A stretch of DNA of 34,606 nt from Pseudomonadota bacterium (GCA_963204835.1 CAUJHJ010000065.1:1-34606); one strand, 5' to 3'; shown: positions 6,952 to 17,769, counted from the stretch's first letter. Notes: generated by a model from the sequence alone, not told the origin. Numbers and translations: made by a program.

Positions 6952-8436
6952 TCAGGATTCCGGCGACTCCGCGGGCTCGAACACGCCGAGCGTGCTCTGG
7001 TATTTTTCCACGTACCAGCGATTCTCGTTGTTGTAGCGCGGTATCGTGACGGGGCGAATGCCGGCGGCATCTTCCTTCCAGACGCAAGGGCAGGGCACGG
7101 CCTTTCCCGGGGCTTGTTCGCCCGCCCGGCGCAGTTCCCCGGGCTGCACCCGCATCGAGCGCAGGGCGCGGTACAACTTCGCCACATTCCGCGGGCCCCC
7201 GTTGTAGGCGGCGACCGGAAAGATGCCGAGCACCGCGGGGTTTTCCCTGTAGGCGAGGCGGATGTCGGCCTGCATCTGGGACAATTCGATGTCCAGCAGG
7301 CAAATGGCCGCCTTCATCGCATTCAGCAGGTTCGTGGCGCCGCGCTCGAAATCCGGATCGATGCCGGCCCGCGCGCAGCGGCGGACGACCAGCGCGTAGG
7401 TGCCATTGCCGCGCCGGTTCGTGAATTGCATGGGGCCGAGCGCCGCAGCGCTCGAGACGCTGTAGCGGTAGGCCTCCTGGCGCTTGAGCCCGTACTGGCT
7501 CAGGACCTCGTCCAGCGCGCCATTGCCCTTCTCCCTGAAATCGGCATCGTCCGTCTGCTCGATGACCGCGAGGGTCGTGACGACTTCGATCGGGATCACA
7601 TCGGCGAGCAGCTCGCCCGGGAACGCGCTGCTCGGCACCCCCGCCTTGCGCAACTCATCGCTCGCCTTGCGCGCCGTCGCACTGAGGTACTCGCGCCCGC
7701 CGTCGACGAAGCCCGGGTCGAGGGTGTCGTCGGTGAACGGCAGGTAGACGATGGGCTTGGCGGTCGCCGCCACCGCCCGCCAGCGCTTCTTCCTGAGCAG
7801 CGCGTTGTCGAATACCGGGAACTTCCGGCCGTACACCTTGAGAGGCTCGCCGTTGCGGGAGAAGGCGAACATCAGCCGCTCGGCACCCGTGCCCTTGACG
7901 TGGCGAGCCTGCACGCCGGGCGTGCGCACGATGAATCGCATCGGCCTGCCGCCCGGTCGCCACCTGACAGGAGGCCGGGGAATCTCGATGTGCGCGATGG
8001 TCCAGTCCTTGCGCACTTCGCTCCACAGCGCAAAAGCCACCGGGCGCCCGCGCAGCACTTCCCTGCGGCCCTTGCCGGTGAACACATAGTCGAGCCTGGC
8101 GTCGCGCAGCAGCGCCTGGGCTTCCGTCACGAGGTCGCGGATTTCGTCCTGCCGTTGGCGACGGCCCTCGACGAGGACCTCGGTGAGCCCGGATGGCGTC
8201 GCGGGCGCTTCGGGCTGCTCCGATTCGGCGACGGCCAGCGGCACCTCCGCTTCCTCCAGCGAGGCGTCTGCCGGCGCGACGTCAGCCGGTTCGTCGTCGC
8301 GCGCAGGCCCGTCGGGAACGACCGTCGGCTCGGCTTCCCCGACGGCTACGCCCGTCGTGTGGCAGGCAGCGCAAGCGAGGAGCCCCAGCAGCAAAAGGGC
8401 CTGTGCGGCCCGGCGCGTCGTGAGCGAGCTCAGCAT
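6952..8436 (-). CDS. Lytic transglycosylase-like lipoprotein with C-terminal SLT domain
   Basis: This 494-residue protein has an N-terminal hydrophobic stretch ending LLACAAC, a probable lipobox, followed by about 60 acidic, Pro/Ala-rich linker residues. Residues 90-270 form a domain I do not recognise. The C-terminal part resembles an SLT fold: TTLAVIEQTDDADF with candidate catalytic Glu293, SSAAALGPMQF in place of the usual GALGLMQ, and FPVAAYNGGPRNVAKL for the AYN-G motif. It should cleave peptidoglycan glycan strands from the periplasm with formation of 1,6-anhydro ends. The divergence of the GALGLMQ motif leaves room for altered activity. It lies 40 nt downstream of the peroxiredoxin gene on the same strand. 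Confidence 0.82.
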   Translation of the reverse strand: MLSSLTTRRAAQALLLLGLLACAACHTTGVAVGEAEPTVVPDGPARDDEPADVAPADASLEEAEVPLAVAESEQPEAPATPSGLTEVLVEGRRQRQDEIRDLVTEAQALLRDARLDYVFTGKGRREVLRGRPVAFALWSEVRKDWTIAHIEIPRPPVRWRPGGRPMRFIVRTPGVQARHVKGTGAERLMFAFSRNGEPLKVYGRKFPVFDNALLRKKRWRAVAATAKPIVYLPFTDDTLDPGFVDGGREYLSATARKASDELRKAGVPSSAFPGELLADVIPIEVVTTLAVIEQTDDADFREKGNGALDEVLSQYGLKRQEAYRYSVSSAAALGPMQFTNRRGNGTYALVVRRCARAGIDPDFERGATNLLNAMKAAICLLDIELSQMQADIRLAYRENPAVLGIFPVAAYNGGPRNVAKLYRALRSMRVQPGELRRAGEQAPGKAVPCPCVWKEDAAGIRPVTIPRYNNENRWYVEKYQSTLGVFEPAESPES

Positions 8437-8476
8437 GGGGCATGCAGGGTATTCAGCCGCCGCCGGCCCCCTCGCG

Positions 8477-9067
8477 TCACTCGCCGTCCTTCAGCGCGGC
8501 CAGCACCTCGAGCGACTTCGTGACGTGGTCGCGAGGGGAGATCTTGTCGTCGGCCGAGGACAACGTCGCCAGGATCTTGCCGCCGGGCGCAATGACGAAC
8601 GTGGTGCGCTCCGTGAAGGCATGGTCGATGTCGATGCCCCGCGTGTCCTTCATGCCGGGCTTGCCTTCGAAAACCTTCAAGTCGTAGGACTTCGCGACCT
8701 TGCCGTCGGGGTCCGAAGCCACCGCGAACTTGCCGGCGCAGTACTCGGGGTCCTTCGAGAACTCATTCAGGCGCGCGATGCTGTCGTGCGAGACACCGAT
8801 GATGGTGGCACCGGCGGCCGCGAATTTCTCCGCGTTCACCGAGAACTCGTGCGCCTCGATGTTGCAGCCTTGCGTATAGGCGGAGGGGTAGAAATACACG
8901 ACCACCGGGCCTTTCTTCAGGGCCTGCGCGAGCGAAAAATCGAACTCCTGTCCGGCGAGGGACGCCTTGGCCGAGAAATCGGGGGCAAGGGCGCCGCTCT
9001 TGAGTGCGGCGAGGGCGGGCAGCGACAGGGCGCAGCACAGCAGCGCGGGATACAACGGGGATTTCAC
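8477..9067 (-). CDS. Exported peroxiredoxin (AhpC/TSA, BCP-like)
   Basis: The protein of 196 residues starts with a cleavable signal peptide (KSPLYPALLCCALSLPALA) and continues as a thioredoxin-fold peroxidase. The peroxidatic site is PSAYTQGC with Cys68, matching PxxxTxxC. A second Cys (PEYCAGK, about residue 104) could act as the resolving residue; there is none five residues after the first as in classical BCP. It should reduce peroxides in the periplasm. I chose the GTG at 9067 because AGGAGAT lies 5 nt upstream (9072-9078 on this strand); a TTG five codons earlier would place that site inside the gene. It sits 74 nt after the P450 gene. Confidence 0.9.
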   Translation of the reverse strand: MKSPLYPALLCCALSLPALAALKSGALAPDFSAKASLAGQEFDFSLAQALKKGPVVVYFYPSAYTQGCNIEAHEFSVNAEKFAAAGATIIGVSHDSIARLNEFSKDPEYCAGKFAVASDPDGKVAKSYDLKVFEGKPGMKDTRGIDIDHAFTERTTFVIAPGGKILATLSSADDKISPRDHVTKSLEVLAALKDGE

Positions 9068-9141
9068 GGCGATCTCCTGCAAGGGTCCGGACCGCCAATG
9101 ATACCGCTGCCGGGGGTCTCCTGGCCCGGCGCGATGGTGGA

Positions 9142-10287
9142 TCAGGAGAGCAGGATGGGGACGCGTCGCCAGCCGCCTGAAGGATAGGTTTCGCGCTCGA
9201 GCGATTCGCCTGGCGCAAGCACGATCCGGGACGTCCCTCGCAACAGAGCCTCCACCGCCACGACGAGCTCAAGCGTTGCGAGGGGGCGGCCCGGGCAGAC
9301 GTGGACGCCGGCGCCGTAAACCAGGTTGTGTCGCGCATGCTCGCGCGGCTGGTAGGCGTCCGGGTCGCCGAACACTCGCTCGTCGCGGTTGGCGGACGCC
9401 CAGTTGAGGTAGACGCGGGTGCCTGCGGCGAGCGTGAAGCCGGCCACCCGGGTGGTGGCGGTCACGACGCGCCGGTTGACGAGGAAGGGATCGTCGATGC
9501 GCAGCATTTCGTCGATCGCGGGCGCGAGCTCTCCCGGCGCCGCACGCAGGGCGGACTGGATATCCGGGTGGGCGGCGAGGAAGTGGATTGCGACGCCGAG
9601 CGACGCCGCGATGGAACCGAGGTCGCCCGCCGTCCAGTTGCGCAGGATCGAAACGACTTCCGCGTCGGTGAGCGGGCGGCCGCAGATGCGCACATCGAGC
9701 AGCTCGGCAGTCGGATCACGCGGCGCCGCGGCCCCGAGGGCGCGTCGCCGCCGGATCTGCGCCGCCACGATGTCATCGAATGCGGCAGCCGCCGCATCGG
9801 TGCGCGAGCGGTCCGCCGACCGTGTCGCTTCGTGGCTGTCGGCGAGCCACGCGAGGAGTTCGACTTCGACGCCCTGCCAGCCGAGCCAGTCGGCCTGCGC
9901 GCGGATCGCAAACGGATAGCCGATGTCCGTGACCGCGTCGATGAGGGTCCCGCGTGGCAAGGCTGCCATGAGCGCGTGTGCGCACGCGCGGATGCGCGGC
10001 TCCAGCGCGCCCATGCGCTGGGGCGTGAAGAAGCCGTCGATGAGTGCCCGGTACGCCGCATGCTCGGGCCCGTCGAGGCTGTTCGGGATCTGGCGGAAGG
10101 TCGAGGCCGCCGATGAAAAGGTCACGGGGTCGCTGGCCGCCGCGAGCACGTCGGCGTGCCGGAACAGCGTGACGCCCCGCGGCGATTGCGCGACCGGGCA
10201 GGCCGCGCGCATGCGATCGTGGCTGCCGCGCTGGTCGGCGAGGACTTCCGCCGACAGGGGTTCCCATGCCGGAATGCCGCCCTGCAT
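9142..10287 (-). CDS. Cytochrome P450, soluble class, with unusual I-helix
   Basis: This 381-residue protein has the main P450 features: the helix C region DGPEHAAYRALIDGFF, the ExxR pair EMLR (260-263) and the heme-binding loop YGAGVHVCPG with axial Cys331. It lacks a membrane anchor, so it is a soluble bacterial type needing ferredoxin and a reductase. The I-helix reads RNWTAGDLGSIAAS (215-228), lacking the normal acid-Thr pair (AGxD/E-T) used for proton delivery to oxygen. In the heme motif Tyr replaces the usual Phe. The ATG at 10287 lies 8 nt after the DUF885 stop, and its ribosome binding site (GAGGG) overlaps that stop, so the two are cotranslated. The substrate is unknown. A ferredoxin gene exists 13 kb away at 23201. 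Confidence 0.9.
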   Translation of the reverse strand: MQGGIPAWEPLSAEVLADQRGSHDRMRAACPVAQSPRGVTLFRHADVLAAASDPVTFSSAASTFRQIPNSLDGPEHAAYRALIDGFFTPQRMGALEPRIRACAHALMAALPRGTLIDAVTDIGYPFAIRAQADWLGWQGVEVELLAWLADSHEATRSADRSRTDAAAAAFDDIVAAQIRRRRALGAAAPRDPTAELLDVRICGRPLTDAEVVSILRNWTAGDLGSIAASLGVAIHFLAAHPDIQSALRAAPGELAPAIDEMLRIDDPFLVNRRVVTATTRVAGFTLAAGTRVYLNWASANRDERVFGDPDAYQPREHARHNLVYGAGVHVCPGRPLATLELVVAVEALLRGTSRIVLAPGESLERETYPSGGWRRVPILLS

Positions 10288-10295
10288 GCGTTCCC

Positions 10296-12122
10296 TCAAC
10301 GCTGCGACTGCACGATGCGCGCGAGCGTGAGCATCGGCACCCCGCCGGCTTTCACGACGACGTCGTCGAAGCGCCGCAGGTCGTAACGGGCACCCAGCGA
10401 CTGCCGCGTTTCGTTGCGCAGCCGGTTGATCTCGCTGTGGCCGATCTTGTAGCCGCAGGCCTGGCCGGGCCAGGCGCAATAGCGATCGACCTCGCCAGTG
10501 ACTTCCGCGACGCTCGAGCCGTTGGTCTCCGCAAACCAGCGGATCGCCTGCTCGCGCGACCAGCGCTTCGCGTGCAGGCCAGTGTCGACCACGAGGCGGC
10601 ACGCGCGGAACGCAATCGACTGCAGGTAGCCGAGGCGCGCGAGCGGGTCGTCGTCGTACATGCCGAGTTCGTCGGCGAGCTGTTCGGCATACAGTGCCCA
10701 GCCCTCGGAATACGCATTGAAGGCGAGCAACGATCGATAGAGCGGCAGGTCGAAGGTGTATTCGCCTTGCCACACATGGCCGGGGATCGACTCGTGGTAG
10801 ACGAGCGTGGGCATGCTGTAGCTGCGCCACACGGCCATGTCGTGCATGTTGATCCAGAACTTGCCCGGGATCTTGCCGTCGATGGTGCCGGCGCCGCCGT
10901 ACGCGCCCGGGGCGCCGGGCTCGACCTCGGGCGCCATGCGCTTGATCTCGAGGTTGCCGCGCACGAGCGTCGCGAAGGCGCGCGGCAGTTCGGGCCGTAT
11001 CCGCTGCGCGCTCGCCTCGAGGAGCCGCATCAGGCGCGCGCGATCCGCGTCGGTGTTTGCATACTGGTAGCGCGGGTCCTCGCCGAGCGCGGTCATGCGC
11101 TCGCCGACCGTGCCCTGCGTCATGCCGCGGCTACGAAGGATCGCATCCATGCGCGACTGCAGCTCACCCAGTTCCTGCAGGCCGCGCTGGTGGATTTCCT
11201 CCGGCGTGAGGCGGGTCGTCGTGCCGGCGACCAGGCACCAGGCGTAGTACTCCTCGCCACGGGGCAGCTTCCATACGCCCGCGTCGCTGTTCGCCTTGCG
11301 CCGCTGCGCCTCGAGCTCGCGTTGCTGGCCCGCGAGCGCGGGTGCGATGCGCGCCTTCGCCATGGCTGCGGCCTGCCGGCCATAGTCGCCGCCGAGGTGT
11401 TTCGCGCGCGTGGCGAGCGAGGCGATGATCGGCCAGGCGGCGACCTCGCCCGCCTGCGCGAGGGTGATCTGGGCGATCGTCTTGTCGAGCAGGAAGGCGG
11501 GCGCGATGACGCCCTGGGCCGCATCATGCGCGAGGCGCGCGGTTTCCCCCTCGATCTGCCCGGCATAAGCCTCGAGCCGCGACAGGTAGGCGTCGGCATC
11601 CTCGCGGGTCCCGATCGTGTGCTGCTCCGTGAGCAGGCTCGGGATCTCGAGGAAGGCGCCGGTGTTCTGCGCGACCACATAGGGTGCGTTGCGCCATGAC
11701 CAGTTGAGGTTCAGCAGCGCGACATCGCCGTAAGGAAAGCGGAAGCCCTCGGCGGCGAAGCCATAGGCGGTGCGCAGCACGTCGGCATCGGTGCGCAGCC
11801 TGTCGCCGAGCGCCGCGACGTCGAGCGCTTCGAGCGCGGCGAGCCGCGCGGCCACGCGTTGCGCGATGCGTGCCTGTCCTTCCGGGGTGCGATCGGTGAG
11901 CCGTGCCTTGAGCGCGGCGCGCGCGCCCTTGTCAACCCCGAGGCCGGTCGCATTCTCCGGATAGTCCGCGAGCAGGTCCTCGCCCATCTGCGCAAGCAGT
12001 CTCGCCGCCGCCGCATCGGCGGCCGTGGCTGCGGGTGCGCCCGCCGCCGCGACTGCGGGAATCCCTGATGCCAGCATCGTGGCGCTGCCTGCCGCTATGA
12101 ACTGCCGCCGGTTCGTGGTCAT
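10296..12122 (-). CDS. DUF885-family protein, probable Tat-exported metallohydrolase
   Basis: This 608-residue protein starts MTTNRRQFIAAG, a twin-arginine motif followed by a hydrophobic h-region and an Ala-rich cleavage region (AVAAAG), so it is probably exported folded by Tat. The mature part is a long helical domain with the DUF885 hallmark HESIPGHVWQGEY near residue 440, a His-Glu and Gly-His arrangement resembling zinc carboxypeptidase/M32-like sites. Family members are annotated as predicted peptidases or lipoproteins with no firm substrate. I chose the ATG at 12122 because the Tat motif follows directly; an upstream in-frame ATG at 12224 would bury the signal peptide. The P450 gene follows after 8 nt, and a divergent membrane-protein gene starts 49 nt away. 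Confidence 0.9.
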   Translation of the reverse strand: MTTNRRQFIAAGSATMLASGIPAVAAAGAPAATAADAAAARLLAQMGEDLLADYPENATGLGVDKGARAALKARLTDRTPEGQARIAQRVAARLAALEALDVAALGDRLRTDADVLRTAYGFAAEGFRFPYGDVALLNLNWSWRNAPYVVAQNTGAFLEIPSLLTEQHTIGTREDADAYLSRLEAYAGQIEGETARLAHDAAQGVIAPAFLLDKTIAQITLAQAGEVAAWPIIASLATRAKHLGGDYGRQAAAMAKARIAPALAGQQRELEAQRRKANSDAGVWKLPRGEEYYAWCLVAGTTTRLTPEEIHQRGLQELGELQSRMDAILRSRGMTQGTVGERMTALGEDPRYQYANTDADRARLMRLLEASAQRIRPELPRAFATLVRGNLEIKRMAPEVEPGAPGAYGGAGTIDGKIPGKFWINMHDMAVWRSYSMPTLVYHESIPGHVWQGEYTFDLPLYRSLLAFNAYSEGWALYAEQLADELGMYDDDPLARLGYLQSIAFRACRLVVDTGLHAKRWSREQAIRWFAETNGSSVAEVTGEVDRYCAWPGQACGYKIGHSEINRLRNETRQSLGARYDLRRFDDVVVKAGGVPMLTLARIVQSQR

Positions 12123-12171
12123 GCGTCGATCCCCTGCCGTAGTAAACTGCGCGCCCGGACCCGAGGCCCCC

Positions 12172-12594
12172 ATGAACGCACCCGCCTTCAGCACATTCTC
12201 CGCCATCGCCGAGTTCTTCGTCACGGCCGGCGTCTTCTACATCGTACTGCGAAGCTACCGCCAGAAGGGATTTGCGTGGCTGTTCGCCGCCGCGCTCGTC
12301 GTCTTCGAGTTTTCGGTCAACATGATGTACATGATCTTCCGCATGCGCGAAGCGTCGGCCGGTGGCGAGGCGACGAGCACGCCCCATCCGCTCGCGCCCT
12401 TCATGGCGGCGCACGGCATCCTGTCGCTGCTCGTGTTCCTGCTGCTCGTCGTCTATTCGTACCTGGCGTTCGTGGCGGACCGGCGCGGCCGGCATTTCTT
12501 CCACGACCATCCGGGCATTGCGTGGTCCTTCCTCGGACTCTGGGTCCTGAGCGTTGGCTCGGGCTGGGCGCTCTACGCGATCAACTACCTGTGA
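12172..12594 (+). CDS. Small four-helix membrane protein, unknown function
   Basis: This 140-residue protein has four predicted membrane helices: FFVTAGVFYIVL, WLFAAALVVFEFSVNMMYMIF, GILSLLVFLLLVVYSYLAFV and IAWSFLGLWVLSVGSGWALYAI. His residues lie at the helix 2-3 connection (TPHPLAP, AAHGI) and in HFFHDHPG. The topology resembles DUF420/CtaM-like small membrane proteins, but I cannot assign it. The start ATG at 12172 follows GAGGC without a strong ribosome binding site. It is divergent from the DUF885 gene and its 3' end overlaps the convergent gene by 14 nt. Confidence 0.75.
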   Translation: MNAPAFSTFSAIAEFFVTAGVFYIVLRSYRQKGFAWLFAAALVVFEFSVNMMYMIFRMREASAGGEATSTPHPLAPFMAAHGILSLLVFLLLVVYSYLAFVADRRGRHFFHDHPGIAWSFLGLWVLSVGSGWALYAINYL

Positions 12595-13117
12595 TCGCGG
12601 CGGCGAGGCCGGCGATCGCGATCAGGCTTGCGCCGACCGTGAGATAGCGCACCGCCGCGCGCGCGCGCTGCACTTCGTCCTGTGGCGCCGATTGCATGAC
12701 CGTGTAGACCGCCACCAGGGTCAGGTGCGCCGAGACGAGCAGCACGAACACGAAGCCGAAGAAGATGTGCGCCAGGTCGAGGGCCGCATAGAGCCGAGTA
12801 CCGTCCTCGAGCGGCGTCACGAGCGGCAGGCCCGTGGCCACGGCGCCGCAGATCACGAAGAAGGCATGCAGGCCGACGCGATAGTGCGTGCGCTGCGCAT
12901 GTTCGCGCACCCGCAGCCAGTGGCGCAGTTGATAGAGCGCGTAAGGCACTAGCGCGACCATCGCGCCAAGCCAGTGGACGAGGATCCAGTACTCGCGGCG
13001 CGCGCGCGGCATGGCGAAGAACAGCAGCACCGATCCCGTGAGCAGGGCCAGCAGCAGGCCGGCCAGCGTCACCATCACGAGCGGGGAGCGCCAGCGTTCG
13101 ATCCGGGTTGGGGGCAT
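12581..13117 (-). CDS. Four-helix membrane protein, possible b-type cytochrome
   Basis: This 178-residue protein has four helices: VTLAGLLLALLTGSVLLFFAM, ILVHWLGAMVALVPYALY, RVGLHAFFVICGAVATGLPLV and LAHIFFGFVFVLLVSAHLTLVAVYTV, plus a fifth hydrophobic stretch at the end (LTVGASLIAIAGLAAAI). His residues are regularly placed within or at the ends of helices (VHWLG, LRHWLR, GLHAFF, DLAHIFF, SAHLTL). That is the pattern of four-helix cytochrome b / DUF4405-like proteins, so heme binding and membrane electron transfer are possible but not proven. I chose the ATG at 13117 because the upstream residues are Arg/Pro-rich and not part of a signal. Confidence 0.72.
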   Translation of the reverse strand: MPPTRIERWRSPLVMVTLAGLLLALLTGSVLLFFAMPRARREYWILVHWLGAMVALVPYALYQLRHWLRVREHAQRTHYRVGLHAFFVICGAVATGLPLVTPLEDGTRLYAALDLAHIFFGFVFVLLVSAHLTLVAVYTVMQSAPQDEVQRARAAVRYLTVGASLIAIAGLAAAITGS

Positions 13118-13172
13118 GCGCGCAGGATGACGGCGATGCATCGCGCGGGCAATCCGGGGAGGCCGCATCCGC

Positions 13173-13178
13173 TACAAT
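13173..13178 (+). promoter_or_regulatory. -10 element TACAAT before the TPR-sulfotransferase gene
   Basis: TACAAT matches the -10 consensus at five of six positions and ends 7 nt before the ATG at 13186. The transcript should therefore start at or next to the start codon. No Shine-Dalgarno is present and no clear -35 is seen. Confidence 0.5.
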
Positions 13179-13185
13179 CCCGCGG

Positions 13186-15673
<2,488 letters not shown>

Positions 15674-15727
15674 TCCCGATCGGTCGCCAAGACTCTAACT
15701 AATTGATTTTATTTCGGGATGCTCGTC

Positions 15728-15743
15728 TGGCCCGGTTGTTGCT
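15728..15743 (+). promoter_or_regulatory. Sigma-54 (RpoN) promoter of the PEP-CTERM gene
   Basis: TGGCCCGGTTGTTGCT matches the -24/-12 consensus TGGCACG-N4-TTGCT with one mismatch, and the invariant GG (15729-15730) and GC (15741-15742) are exactly 10 nt apart. Transcription would start near 15754, just upstream of the ribosome binding site AGGAGG at 15761-15766. RpoN control of PEP-CTERM genes through the PrsK/PrsR pair is known in exosortase-bearing bacteria. Confidence 0.7.
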
Positions 15744-15778
15744 TTGCAAAGACCGTCCACAGGAGGTTCCCGCAGAAA

Positions 15779-16276
15779 ATGACCAAGAAGTTCCGCCTCG
15801 CGCTTGCAGCGCTCGCCATCGCCGCTTCAGGCGCCGCCCATGCCGACTACATCGATCTCGGTTCGATCACCGCACCGGAGCTCGTGAATTTCGGCAACAG
15901 CTGGATTTACACCGAACCGACGAACTTCGTCGATGAGTTCGCGTTCACGCTGACGAACGCGGCTTCGGCCTACGGGATGATCCTCGAGGGCAACTGGTGG
16001 TTTGGCCAGACGGACGTGCAGCTGCTCTCGCTCGTGTCGAACACCTACATCAACTTCGACTTTTCGCCGGGGCATTTCAGCTTCACGGGCCTGACCGCCG
16101 GAGCCTATTCGCTCTTCGTGTCGGGCAATACTTCGGGCTTCCTCACCGGTTACACCGGCACGATGGACTTCCGTCCCGCCGCCGCGCGGGTTCCCGAGCC
16201 GGGCACGCTCGCGCTGTTCGGCGTCGGCCTCGTCGCGCTCGCCTTCATGGCGATGCGCCGCCGCGTCCGCGGCTGA
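15779..16276 (+). CDS. PEP-CTERM sorting-domain protein, small exported
   Basis: This 165-residue protein has a signal peptide (KKFRLALAALAIAASGAAHA, cleaved near residue 22), a mature part of about 115 residues rich in aromatic and small polar residues with no recognised domain, and a C-terminal sorting signal. That signal is the VPEPGTLALFG motif, a hydrophobic helix and an Arg cluster (MRRRVRG), starting at about residue 138. Exosortase recognises this tail at the inner membrane and releases the protein to the surface or exopolysaccharide matrix. No exosortase or polysaccharide gene is in the window, so the enzyme must be elsewhere. The ATG at 15779 has AGGAGG 12 nt upstream. It is monocistronic, convergent with mltF. 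Confidence 0.88.
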   Translation: MTKKFRLALAALAIAASGAAHADYIDLGSITAPELVNFGNSWIYTEPTNFVDEFAFTLTNAASAYGMILEGNWWFGQTDVQLLSLVSNTYINFDFSPGHFSFTGLTAGAYSLFVSGNTSGFLTGYTGTMDFRPAAARVPEPGTLALFGVGLVALAFMAMRRRVRG

Positions 16277-16297
16277 TTTCCGCCTGATCCGCTGTCC

Positions 16298-17737
16298 TCA
16301 CTGCGCCGCGACTTCGGTCGCGGCCGCAGTGGGCGGCAGCAACTCCGTCTCCGCCTGCAGCGCCGTCTCGATCGACGGCAGCGTTTGCCACTCGAGCACG
16401 CTCAGGTACTGGCGCACGCGCTGTTCGAACTGCACCGGCTCCCAGCCGCGCGCATAGCCGCGCTTTGCCTGCAGGTACCAGCCCTCCTGCGCCAGGAGCG
16501 GCAGGCTTTCGCGCACCTGCGACCATCGATCCGGGTTGCCGCCGCGCGCCTGCGTGATCACCCGCGCATCCTCCAGGTGACCGAAGCCGACGTTGTAGGC
16601 CGCCAGTGCCATGGACGTGCGGTCGGGTTCGGGGATGCGCGCCGGCAGCTTGTCGCGCACCTCGAGGAAATAGCGCGCACCGCCGCGAATGTTCTGCCGC
16701 GGGTCGAAGGGGTCGTCGACGCCGAGTGACGCGGCCGTAGCCGGCATCAGCATCATCACGCCAAGCGCGCCGTTGTGCGAACGCGCGTCGCGGTCCCATT
16801 GCGATTCCTGGTAGCCAATGGCCGCGACGAGGCGCCAGTCAAGGCGCGTCTCACGGCCGGCCTCCTCGAACCATGGACGCAGCAGCGGCAGGCGCGTCTC
16901 GATGTGGCTGCGAAAGCCGCGGGCGATGCCGGGCTGCATGCGGGGCCTGCGCTCGTCGCCCGAGACCGCGGCTGCGGCGATCCGCTGCCTCGTGCCCTCT
17001 GCGGCTAGGAATGCGTCGATCGTGGCGCGCAGCGCGTTCGAGCGCCGCCGCACCATCCACTGCACCGGGCGGCTCTGCTCGAGTTCGAAGGCCGCCAGCA
17101 GTTCCGGATAGGCCTGGTGGATGAAGCGGAACGCCGGCGCATCGACGATCGTGATATCCGCCTCGCCGGCGGCCAGGATATCGAGCGGCCGGTTGCGGGC
17201 GTCCGCGGGAAGTTCCTGCCATTGCAGCCCCTGGCCGAGGCGGTCGCGCAGCCCAGCGAGCATGTCGGCCTGCGGGCTGTCGGCCTTGGACACGATCCGC
17301 CGGCCGCGCAGCGCATCGATGCCCTTCGGCTTGACGGCCCCGCGGACATAGACGACGAGCTGGGCGACTTCATCGTAATTGCGCGATGGCAATGCGAAGA
17401 CCTGCCAGGCGCCGCGATAGGTGAGCTGGGCCGCGGCCATGTCGGCTTCGCCGGTCCTGAGCGCTTCGACGGCCTGTCGCTCCGACTCATAGGGCGTCAT
17501 TGCGAGGCGCACGCCGAGCGAGCGCGCAAAATCCGCCGCGAGCTCGTACTCGAGCCCTTCCGGACCCTGGGCGCCGATGTAATAGGTCGTGGGCAGGTTG
17601 AGCGTTGCGACGCGCAGCTCGCCGCGTTCGCGTATCTGCTCGATTGTGGTGGGCGGGGCGGTGCACTGCACCAGTCCCGCGAGGGTGGCCAGCACACTGA
17701 GGGTCCGCCACCGCCGCGGACCACCGATGTGGCGCAT
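16298..17737 (-). CDS. mltF: Membrane-bound lytic murein transglycosylase F
   Basis: MltF cleaves peptidoglycan between MurNAc and GlcNAc, and its N-terminal module senses muropeptides. The 479-residue protein has a hydrophobic leader (LSVLATLAGLVQC), a solute-binding-protein family 3 domain from about residue 32 (RGELRVATLNLPTTYY) to 260, and an SLT domain from about 295. The SLT domain has YQESQWD with catalytic Glu311, NGALGVMMLMP and LAAYNVGFGHLEDA. The leader ends in Gln-Cys instead of a good lipobox, so anchoring by lipidation is less certain than usual. GAGGTGG lies 6 nt upstream of the ATG. It diverges from tRNA-Ser. Confidence 0.95.
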   Translation of the reverse strand: MRHIGGPRRWRTLSVLATLAGLVQCTAPPTTIEQIRERGELRVATLNLPTTYYIGAQGPEGLEYELAADFARSLGVRLAMTPYESERQAVEALRTGEADMAAAQLTYRGAWQVFALPSRNYDEVAQLVVYVRGAVKPKGIDALRGRRIVSKADSPQADMLAGLRDRLGQGLQWQELPADARNRPLDILAAGEADITIVDAPAFRFIHQAYPELLAAFELEQSRPVQWMVRRRSNALRATIDAFLAAEGTRQRIAAAAVSGDERRPRMQPGIARGFRSHIETRLPLLRPWFEEAGRETRLDWRLVAAIGYQESQWDRDARSHNGALGVMMLMPATAASLGVDDPFDPRQNIRGGARYFLEVRDKLPARIPEPDRTSMALAAYNVGFGHLEDARVITQARGGNPDRWSQVRESLPLLAQEGWYLQAKRGYARGWEPVQFEQRVRQYLSVLEWQTLPSIETALQAETELLPPTAAATEVAAQ

Positions 17738-17769
17738 CGAGCCACCTCACAGGAGACAAGGACTTCGGC

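Noticed and set aside
7114-8523. A 469-codon open frame on the plus strand
   Set aside because: It is antisense to the SLT-domain gene, has no domain, and its composition is typical of a GC-rich antisense frame.
9117-9149. Hairpin TCTCCTG ... CAGGAGA at the end of the P450 gene as a terminator
   Set aside because: The loop is 19 nt, there is no T run, and it overlaps the stop codon. The evidence is insufficient for a terminator call.
10266-11699. A 477-codon open frame on the plus strand
   Set aside because: It lies antisense to DUF885 with no motif. The DUF885 frame has the Tat signal and HESIPGH motif.
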